Positions 43,906 through 50,830 of a DNA stretch of 64,000 bases are shown here, piece by piece. Each line of letters begins with the position of its first letter. The stretch's first letter is position 1. Both the position numbers and the translations under genes were made by a program. The notes under the pieces are model-generated. The model saw only the letters and a list, made by a program, of their open reading frames with translations, ran no database searches and was not told where the DNA came from. The stretch comes from DATIXJ01 sp963714795 (GTDB taxonomy: Bacteria > Bacteroidota > Ignavibacteria > UBA10030 > SZUA-254), in NCBI GenBank assembly GCA_963714795.1, contig CAVQPS010000008.1, positions 434,001-498,000 of the forward strand. Reading direction: 5' to 3'.

Positions 43906-45066
43906 ATGGCGGAACCGTTGTCTGTTCCCGTGCGGCGTCATGTGTTCATCGACGTCTACCGAAGCGCCGTCATCCTGTTGATGCTGGAAGGACACACGTT
44001 TCGTACGTTCCTGTCACGCGACCTTCAGCAGACCTTTTTTTTCCAAATTCATGAATTCATTCATGGATTGAGCGCCCCGGCATTTTTATTCGGCGCAGGA
44101 TTGACGTTTGTCATCTCGACCCGCCAACGATGGGAGGCATTCCACCATTGGGGCGATCCTCTCGCCCGGCGGATGAAACGTATTGTGATGATTATTCTGT
44201 TGGGACTTGCGATTCATCTTCCCTTTTTTTCCATTCGAAAAATTATTGTGGATGGAACGACATCTGATTACCTTCAGCTTTTTCAATGCGATGTTCTCTA
44301 TTGTATAGGAATCGGTTTATTGATTCTTCATGGCTTAGTCTTTTTTTTCAAAACAGAATCGCGTTTTTACGGACTTGTTGTTTCCGCCGTGGTGACCGTT
44401 TGTTTTCTTACGCCAATAATCTGGAGTGTTGACTTTCTCTCATATTTTCCGCCGGTGTTGGCACAATTATGCAACGGGATGCATGGTTCACCGTTTCCGT
44501 TATTTCCGTATGTCGGCTTTCTGTTTGCCGGCGTGGTCGTTTCGTGGGAATTTCTTCTTGCCGTTCGGGAACAGCGTGAACAGCGATTTATGATGCAGCT
44601 TGCCATAATCGGTTGTGTGCTTGTGCTTGCGGGAATTCTGTTCGACGTTCTTCCGGTAAAAATTTATCCGGTCTATAATTACTGGTTTACGAGCCCGAAT
44701 TATTTTCTTGTCCGGATCGGCGCATTGCTGACAATTCTGCCGCTATTTTGGTTCTGGGGGAAAAAAATTAAAAAACCCAAGCCGCTCTTGACGGTACTGG
44801 GCAGGGAATCGTTGTTTGTTTATGTTCTGCATCTTGTTGTGTTGTATGGATCCGCCGTTAATCCGAATGAAAACCTCCAGGTGATATTCGGTCAGGGCTG
44901 TTCCATCGAACAAATATTTTTGATCTTCTTCATTTTTGTTGCGGTAATGTTTTCTGCGGCAGTTCTTTGGAATTATTTGAAAGAAAAACATTTTACTGTG
45001 TACCGGTTGGCACAGCTTGCGGGCAGTAGTGTCTTTCTTTATTATTTTTTTACTCGGGATTTTTAG
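43906..45066 (+). CDS. Multi-pass membrane acyltransferase, HGSNAT/DUF1624-like (second copy)
   Basis: 386 residues, about ten membrane helices. RRHVFIDVYRSAVILLMLEGHTFR holds the His expected in HGSNAT-like enzymes, then GLSAPAFLFGAGLTFVIS and LAIHLPFFS. Same family and same layout as the protein at 20400-21551. The bacterial members are thought to move acetyl groups from cytoplasmic acetyl-CoA to extracytoplasmic sugars; being placed directly behind pta, which controls acetyl-CoA, fits but proves nothing. Confidence 0.8.
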   Translation: MAEPLSVPVRRHVFIDVYRSAVILLMLEGHTFRTFLSRDLQQTFFFQIHEFIHGLSAPAFLFGAGLTFVISTRQRWEAFHHWGDPLARRMKRIVMIILLGLAIHLPFFSIRKIIVDGTTSDYLQLFQCDVLYCIGIGLLILHGLVFFFKTESRFYGLVVSAVVTVCFLTPIIWSVDFLSYFPPVLAQLCNGMHGSPFPLFPYVGFLFAGVVVSWEFLLAVREQREQRFMMQLAIIGCVLVLAGILFDVLPVKIYPVYNYWFTSPNYFLVRIGALLTILPLFWFWGKKIKKPKPLLTVLGRESLFVYVLHLVVLYGSAVNPNENLQVIFGQGCSIEQIFLIFFIFVAVMFSAAVLWNYLKEKHFTVYRLAQLAGSSVFLYYFFTRDF

Positions 45067-45076
45067 CAGTTCGATA

Positions 45077-46259
45077 TTAGGGTAGGCAGATCGTTCCTAG
45101 TGCGGTTTGTCTTCGGGCGCCTGTTGAGCCGGGAATATTTCCGGGGTTGCCGGAAATTGTTTCATTGGCAAGTAATGCAAAACAAATTGCTTCCTTTGCA
45201 TCGGATGAAATTTGTACATCGTCGGTAGTTTTAATTTCTATTCCACTGAAATACCGTTGTAATGCTTCCATCAAGATAATGATTTTGAGTTCCGCCGCCG
45301 CTCACCAGTATTTCGTCCACCGATATTTTCGGGAGTACAAATCGGACATAACTTTCAAAAATAGAAAGTGCCGTAAATTCCGTCACGGTCGTGATGATGT
45401 CACGGGAGTTTCTACCCCGGGAATAGTGCAATATATTCTTTACAAATTCTTTGCCGAATAATTCTCTGCCGGTTGATTTCGGAGGTTGTAAGGTCAGATA
45501 GGGATGCTTTTGTAATCGATGGAGCAGCGATGGCAATATCTTTCCGGAGGATGCAATCATTCCGTCGGTATCGAATTTTTTCCCATAGAATCGATGAACA
45601 AGCTCGTCGATTGCCATATTTCCGGGTCCTGTATCGAAAGCAAACACTTTATCAATGGAACAATTTCGTGGAAGCACAGTAAAATTCGCAATGCCACCGA
45701 TATTTAAGACGAGCCGGTTTTTTGTTTTCGATGTGAGCATAAGAAAATCGAAAAGAGGGACGAGCGGTGCGCCGGTTCCCCCGACGGCAATATCTCCCAT
45801 ACGAAAATTTCCAACGGTAACGATTCCCGTTCGTTTGGCAATCACGGAAGGATCTCCGAGCTGAAGTGTGGCCCGTATTATTTTTCCAAATATTTCTTTT
45901 GTCTCGGGCAAATGTTGCAGTGTTTGTCCATGTGACCCGATGAGATCGATTTCACTCAGCCGTTTGCCGGCAGATTTGGCAATTTTTCCTGCTGCGTCTG
46001 CAAACAATTCAGCAATGAGGACATTCAATCTCGTCAGATTATCGAGGCGTGCCGTGCCGGGATCGGAATTCTGCAGAAGAAATTTTTTATACCCGTGCGG
46101 AAACGGATATGTGGCGAATGCTATTTCTCGAACGTTTGTCTTTTTGCCGTTGCCGGTGATTTCAACAACGACGGCATCGATACCGTCGGCAGAAGTTCCG
46201 GACATCAGTCCGATAGCCGTCTTTTTTTTCTTTCGGAAAAGTTGTTCTAACCGTTTCAT
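45077..46259 (-). pseudogene. anmK: anmK, anhydro-N-acetylmuramic acid kinase, one frameshift
   Basis: Starting at ATG 46259 the frame encodes AnmK (IGLMSGTSADGIDAVVV, GSHGQTLQHLP, GNFRMGDIAVGGTGAPLVP, NIGGIANFT, FDTGPGNMAID) up to LVSGGGTQNHYL, then runs 15 unrelated residues to a stop at 45231. The rest of the protein, MEALQRYFSGIEIKTTDD..SSDAKEAICFALLANETISGNPGNIPG, is intact in the next frame, 45274 to 45077. Removing one base near 45273-45275 would restore a normal 393-residue kinase. AnmK recycles anhydroMurNAc from peptidoglycan. Either a real mutation or a sequencing error. Its start lies one base from the divergent nfo promoter. Confidence 0.88.
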
Positions 46260-46260
46260 C

Positions 46261-46289
46261 TTGATGCCTGTTAAGATTTTTTTTATATT
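46261..46289 (+). promoter_or_regulatory. Promoter of nfo
   Basis: TTGATG (46261-46266), 17 bases, TATATT (46284-46289), 33 bases before the ATG at 46322. A copy of AGTTACGTGA lies in the leader at 46308-46317. Confidence 0.6.
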
Positions 46290-46321
46290 CTTTGAAAGAA
46301 AAAAACCAGTTACGTGATTTC

Positions 46322-47203
46322 ATGAAAAAAAGAATCGAACATCCCGGCGAAGAACTGTTGATTGGTGCCCATCAGTCGATTGCCGGCGGAATCTTTAAAG
46401 CATTTGACCGCGCGGAGCAAGCCGGTTGCCGCGTGCTTCAGGTTTTTACAAAAAACTCGAACCGGTGGAAAGCTACATCGCTCACCGCCGAAGACATCGC
46501 AAACTACAAAACCGCCGCATCGAAATCAAATATTGGTTACGTTATCGCCCATGATTCATATTTGATCAACTTGTGTGCAATCGATCCTGTCATTCTTCAA
46601 AAATCCCGGGAAGCGTTTGTCGATGAATTGCAACGATGCGAATCTCTCGGAATTCGCTTTCTGAATTTTCATCCCGGCGCACATGTCGGTGCCGGTGAAG
46701 AGGCCGGTATCCGTGGAATCATCGAATCGCTCAACCGGGCGCATGAGCGAACGCCCGAGTGTTCCGTTCTGAGCGTTCTGGAAACAACGGCAGGGCAGGG
46801 AACCGTTCTCGGTTATCGTTTTGAACAACTTCGGGAAATTATCGATGGTGTCGACGATCCCGATCGCATGGCGGTCTGTATCGACACATGTCATATTTTT
46901 GCCGCCGGGTACGACATTCATTCGGCAAGCGGGTATCGCGAAACAATGAAACAATTCGATACGATTATCGGGTTCGATCGACTCGTTGCAATGCACTTCA
47001 ACGATTCGAAGAAGCCACTCGGTTCAAAAGTGGACCGGCATGAGCATATCGGTAACGGTTATATCGGTCAGGATGGTTTCCGGTTATTGATGCACGATGA
47101 TCGGTTGAAAAACATACCGAAAATTCTGGAAACTCCGAAGAGCGAAGATTTACATGAAGATATTGCCAATCTGAAATTATTAAGGTTCCTGGCACAGAAT
47201 TGA
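46322..47203 (+). CDS. nfo: Deoxyribonuclease IV (AP endonuclease)
   Basis: 293 residues of the endonuclease IV TIM barrel, which nicks DNA 5' of abasic sites in base-excision repair. Blocks with metal ligands: IGAHQSIAGGI, VIAHDSYLINL, NFHPGAH, LETTAGQG, CIDTCHIFAAGYDI, AMHFNDSKKPLGSKVDRHEHIGNGYIG and LETPK. ATG 46322 gives the normal N-terminus; a start ten codons earlier would overlap the region just after the -10. Monocistronic or leading to the radical SAM gene, which has its own promoter. Confidence 0.96.
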   Translation: MKKRIEHPGEELLIGAHQSIAGGIFKAFDRAEQAGCRVLQVFTKNSNRWKATSLTAEDIANYKTAASKSNIGYVIAHDSYLINLCAIDPVILQKSREAFVDELQRCESLGIRFLNFHPGAHVGAGEEAGIRGIIESLNRAHERTPECSVLSVLETTAGQGTVLGYRFEQLREIIDGVDDPDRMAVCIDTCHIFAAGYDIHSASGYRETMKQFDTIIGFDRLVAMHFNDSKKPLGSKVDRHEHIGNGYIGQDGFRLLMHDDRLKNIPKILETPKSEDLHEDIANLKLLRFLAQN

Positions 47204-47228
47204 CCATCTCCGGGATTTGATGTATATT
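47200..47228 (+). promoter_or_regulatory. Promoter of the AmmeMemoRadiSam radical SAM gene
   Basis: TTGACC (47200-47205), 17 bases, TATATT (47223-47228), 22 bases before the ATG at 47251. The -35 overlaps the stop codon of nfo. Confidence 0.65.
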
Positions 47229-47250
47229 GTCGGAACAGCAAGAAATCTTG

Positions 47251-48336
47251 ATGACGAAAACAGAAATACCTTCACTCAAAGAGATCCTTTCTGAACATAC
47301 TCATGAAGGAACTCTCACCAAAGATTTAGGCAACGGAAAACTTGAATGTTTTTCCTGCGGACACCGGTGTGTGATCGGTGAGGGGAAAGAAGGAATTTGC
47401 CGGGTTCGGTTTAACCGGGATGGCAAGCTGTATGTTCCATGGGGATATGTCGGCGGTGTTCAGCTCGACCCGGTGGAAAAAAAACCGTTCTTCCACGCGC
47501 TGCCGGGAAGCCGCGCACTGAGTTTCGGAATGCTCGGGTGCGATTATCATTGTTCCTATTGTCAGAATTGGGTAACCTCTCAGGCATTGCGCGATCCGGA
47601 GGCAATTTCGTCAATCGAATTTGCCGATGCGGAGGATCTTGTTGCTCTTGCATTGGAACGGAAAGCGAAAATTATAACGAGTACCTATAACGAACCGCTG
47701 ATTACCAGCGAGTGGGCTGTGGAAATTTTTTCAGTGGCCAAGCGGTACGGTTTGGTAACATCGTATGTATCGAACGGCAATGCGACGCCCGAAGTGCTCG
47801 ACTTTATCCGGCCATATGTGGATTTATATAAAGTCGATCTGAAAGGATTTAATGATCGCCAATACCGGAAGCTCGGCGGAGTCCTTCGGAATGTGCAGGA
47901 GACGATTCAACGATTATACAAATTAAATTTTTGGATGGAAGTGGTGACGCTCATTGTTCCCGGTTTCAATGATTCGGAAGAAGAAATTCGGGATATAGCG
48001 AATTTCCTGGTCGCTGTTTCCCCCGATATTCCGTGGCACGTTACTGCATTTCATTCCGATTATAAAATGACTGATATTGATCGGACCTCTGCCGGAACAT
48101 TGCTTCGGGCGGTGGAAATCGGGTACGGGGCGGGACTTCATTATGTCTACGCCGGAAACCTTCCGGGTGACGTTGGAAAATTTGAAAATACCTATTGTCC
48201 TTCCTGTCATTCAACGGTTATTGAACGGAAGGGTTTTACTGTTCTGCAGAATATCATAAAAAACGGTGTATGCCCGAAATGTTCTGCTGCTATTGCCGGA
48301 TTTTGGGAAATGCCGGTTTCACGAAATTTTCAATAA
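47251..48336 (+). CDS. amrS: AmmeMemoRadiSam system radical SAM enzyme
   Basis: 361 residues, PflA-activase-like. An N-terminal cysteine-rich module (C33-xx-C36, C40, C50) precedes the radical-SAM site C97-xxx-C101-xx-C104 (GCDYHCSYCQNW). Then come STYNEPLITSEW and YKVDLKGFNDRQYRKLGG, and a C-terminal zinc-ribbon-like pair CPSCH..CPKC. The family travels with AMMECR1 and Memo domain proteins in an uncharacterised modification system; neither partner is in this window. An in-frame TTG at 47227 lies inside the promoter and is rejected. Confidence 0.9.
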   Translation: MTKTEIPSLKEILSEHTHEGTLTKDLGNGKLECFSCGHRCVIGEGKEGICRVRFNRDGKLYVPWGYVGGVQLDPVEKKPFFHALPGSRALSFGMLGCDYHCSYCQNWVTSQALRDPEAISSIEFADAEDLVALALERKAKIITSTYNEPLITSEWAVEIFSVAKRYGLVTSYVSNGNATPEVLDFIRPYVDLYKVDLKGFNDRQYRKLGGVLRNVQETIQRLYKLNFWMEVVTLIVPGFNDSEEEIRDIANFLVAVSPDIPWHVTAFHSDYKMTDIDRTSAGTLLRAVEIGYGAGLHYVYAGNLPGDVGKFENTYCPSCHSTVIERKGFTVLQNIIKNGVCPKCSAAIAGFWEMPVSRNFQ

Positions 48337-48355
48337 AAAATGTTATATTGGGAAA

Positions 48356-49213
48356 ATGAAAAAGAGCCGAACTCCAAAAAAGAAGCCTGAAGAAATCGGG
48401 CAAACACCGCTGAAAGAACTTCCGATGTCGTTGGAAGACTGGGAAGAATTTTCCCGCGGCGTTTCTTTTTTTAATAATAGAAAATTCTGGCACGCACACG
48501 AAGCGTGGGAGCAGGTGTGGGCGCGTCATACGGAAGATGAACGTTTATTTTTCCAGGGACTGATTCAGCTTGCCGCCGCGTATCATCATCTCGTGACGAA
48601 GAAGAGTTTTGCCGGTATGATGAATAATTTCGATAAAGCATATGCAAAGTTGACAGTGTTCCAGCCGGATTATTTGGGAATTACGCTGAAACCGATTTTG
48701 GAATGCATCGATGCCGGGAAAAAAGAAGCGAATCGGCTGGGTGAAGACGACCTTGAGGAATTTTCGTATGATCTTGTTCCGAAACTCCAGTTTCATCGCC
48801 CCGGCAACCCCGACCTCCTTGTTGAGCTGAAAGAAATTTGCAATAACGAACGGTTTGCAGAAGGCATCAAACTGTTTAACAAAGGGTATTACTGGGAAGC
48901 TCACGAAGCGTGGGAAGAAGTTTGGCGTGAACAGGAAGGTGAAGCGAAAACATTTGCTCAGGCATTTGTTCAGATGGCGTCGGGTTATAATTTTCTGAAA
49001 ACATCAAAAATGACCACCGCATTGTACTTGTTTGAAAAAGCGGTAATCAATCTCCGGACATTCGAACATCTTCGTTCAACGGTAAACCTGTCCGGCTTAC
49101 GCGAAGATTTGGAAAATACCCTCGGACAAATTCGTGAATCGGCAATTAATTCATCGGATGGCCTGAAACTGTCCCACAAACCCGCGATACAGTTTACGAC
49201 GGTTGAAAAGTAA
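48356..49213 (+). CDS. Protein with two DUF309 domains
   Basis: 285 residues. DUF309 is a small all-helical domain marked by HAHEAWExxW. It occurs twice here: FSRGVSFFNNRKFWHAHEAWEQVW..LIQLAAAYHHL (about 25-95) and GIKLFNKGYYWEAHEAWEEVW..FVQMASGYNFL (about 170-240). Single-domain versions are usual; a tandem one is less common. Function unknown. A TATATT at 48344-48349 sits seven bases before the ATG, so either the leader is almost absent or the mRNA is shared with the radical SAM gene 20 bases upstream. Confidence 0.82.
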   Translation: MKKSRTPKKKPEEIGQTPLKELPMSLEDWEEFSRGVSFFNNRKFWHAHEAWEQVWARHTEDERLFFQGLIQLAAAYHHLVTKKSFAGMMNNFDKAYAKLTVFQPDYLGITLKPILECIDAGKKEANRLGEDDLEEFSYDLVPKLQFHRPGNPDLLVELKEICNNERFAEGIKLFNKGYYWEAHEAWEEVWREQEGEAKTFAQAFVQMASGYNFLKTSKMTTALYLFEKAVINLRTFEHLRSTVNLSGLREDLENTLGQIRESAINSSDGLKLSHKPAIQFTTVEK

Positions 49214-49221
49214 ACGGGAGA

Positions 49222-50748
49222 TTACGTTCCAATCTCTGCCCGAACTTTTTGTTCGATCACAAGATGATTTTCTGCGGAAATGTTGAGTTCCTTCCGCAAG
49301 CGTCCGAGATGATCGCCTTCTTCGGGAGAAAGATTTCCGTCCTTCCACGCTTCGCGCACAGAGTCGGTATACACTTCGAGTTTTATCTGGGGTTCGAGCG
49401 AGCGGTGTTCTTCCGCTGTGATTTGTAATTCATTACGGAATTTTGCGACAAGGTTATGTTCCGCGTGATTGAGGGTGCCGTCGCTCCATGCATCTTTCAA
49501 GGCACGATGGTAACTGTCGAGATACAACTGCCGCGGTACCTGTTTTAGTCCGGAAAGCTGTTCTTCCTCGACAACCTGTTGTTCTTTATTGATGAGTTGC
49601 TCCAGTTGACGTGCTTCAGCATGTTCCGGTTCAATTGAACAAATCTTCAAGATTTCCAGCAATGCATCATCAAAGGATTTCTCTACCACATACTGCTTGG
49701 CGCTGGTGAGAGAGTCTTCGAGTCGTTTTTTTCTTGCTTCCTGTTTGCCGCGTTCTCTGGCCTGGTGTAACGCCTCTTCTTCCTGTTTTCTTGCTTGTTC
49801 CTCTTCAACGCGTTTGCGAAGTTCCTCTTCCAGTCTCTTACGGGCTTCTTCTTCCGCCCGTTTACGGGCTTCCGCTTCAAGGCGTTTTCGTTCTTCTTCC
49901 GCTTTTCGTTGAGCTTCGGCTTGTAAACGAAGTCGTTCTTGTTCAGCTTTACGTCGGTTTTCAGCTTCAATCCGCGACCGTTCTTCTTCAGCTTCTTTTT
50001 TGCGGCGTTCTTCTTCTTCCGTGCGTCGGCGGTGTTCAGCCTCTGCCCGTTCACGGGATTCTTTTGCTGATCGATTTCGTTCTTCTTCTTCCTCTTCTTT
50101 ACGTGTTTGTTCTTCTCGTCTGTGAAGTTCATCGCTGAGGCGTTGGCGTTCTTCGGCCGCTTTTTGTTGTGTTTCCTCTTCAAGAAATCGGTTTCGTACT
50201 CTTTCTTCCTTCCGGAGAAGTTCTTGCTCGAGTCGATTTTGTATTTCCTCGGCACGTTGCCGGTCTTGCTCGGTCTTCAGTCGATCTTCGTCATCCAGTT
50301 TGTAATGTGCTTCGGATTCTAACGAGCGACGGCGTAATTCCTGCTCATGTCGTTTTTGTTCTTCTTCGATCCTTTTTTTCTCTTCTTCAACTCTTTTCTG
50401 TTGAATGATCAGTCGTTGACGAAAATCGTCATTTTCGTCGGATGATTTCTGTTGTTGCTTGGGGTCCTTTTTTTCTTCCTGAACCTGGGGTGCTTTTGAC
50501 TGATCTTCTTTCTTGGGTTTGAGCATCGCTTCGGGATGCTGTTGTGCGTAGAGAATCCGTTCTTTGTACGCACGGGCATAGAAATTCGAGGGATCGATTG
50601 CCAGAGTTTGCTCCACTTCTTTCAATGCCGCGGGAAGATCGCCGAGCTTATAAAACCGGTCGGCGTTCTTGAGGAGTTCGCTTGCCTGTTTTTTTCGCTG
50701 GTTTTCGTCTTCTTTAGATTCTTTTTTCGGAATAAGATTCTTTATCAT
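49222..50748 (-). CDS. TPR / long charged helix / duplicated C-terminal helical domain protein
   Basis: 508 residues, cytoplasmic by appearance. Residues 1-75 hold TPR-like helices (LLKNADRFYKLGDLPAALKEVEQTLAIDPSN). About 90-345 is an almost unbroken Glu/Arg/Lys-rich helix (EEERxRxEAE-type), either a coiled coil or a stable single helix. About 345-390 is another TPR-like unit (SFDDALLEILKICSIEPEHAEA). The end has two like units: ALKDAWSDGTLNHAEHNLVA and REAWKDGNLSPEEGDHLG, each followed by xELxIxAExH, somewhat TerB-like. No catalytic residues seen. It lies 82 bases downstream of a second protein of similar build. Confidence 0.82.
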   Translation of the reverse strand: MIKNLIPKKESKEDENQRKKQASELLKNADRFYKLGDLPAALKEVEQTLAIDPSNFYARAYKERILYAQQHPEAMLKPKKEDQSKAPQVQEEKKDPKQQQKSSDENDDFRQRLIIQQKRVEEEKKRIEEEQKRHEQELRRRSLESEAHYKLDDEDRLKTEQDRQRAEEIQNRLEQELLRKEERVRNRFLEEETQQKAAEERQRLSDELHRREEQTRKEEEEEERNRSAKESRERAEAEHRRRTEEEERRKKEAEEERSRIEAENRRKAEQERLRLQAEAQRKAEEERKRLEAEARKRAEEEARKRLEEELRKRVEEEQARKQEEEALHQARERGKQEARKKRLEDSLTSAKQYVVEKSFDDALLEILKICSIEPEHAEARQLEQLINKEQQVVEEEQLSGLKQVPRQLYLDSYHRALKDAWSDGTLNHAEHNLVAKFRNELQITAEEHRSLEPQIKLEVYTDSVREAWKDGNLSPEEGDHLGRLRKELNISAENHLVIEQKVRAEIGT

Positions 50749-50830
50749 AAGTATAGCCCTTGATGTTTGCGAACAACCGGATCTCTGTCGATCGATTGAT
50801 AGCGAATGTTATGTGAACTTTTTTGGGACG

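Noticed and set aside
49697..50138. Ser/Arg-rich and Leu/Val-rich open frames on the plus strand at 49.7-50.1 kb
   Set aside because: They are mirror images of the GAA/GAG-rich coding of the charged helix on the minus strand.
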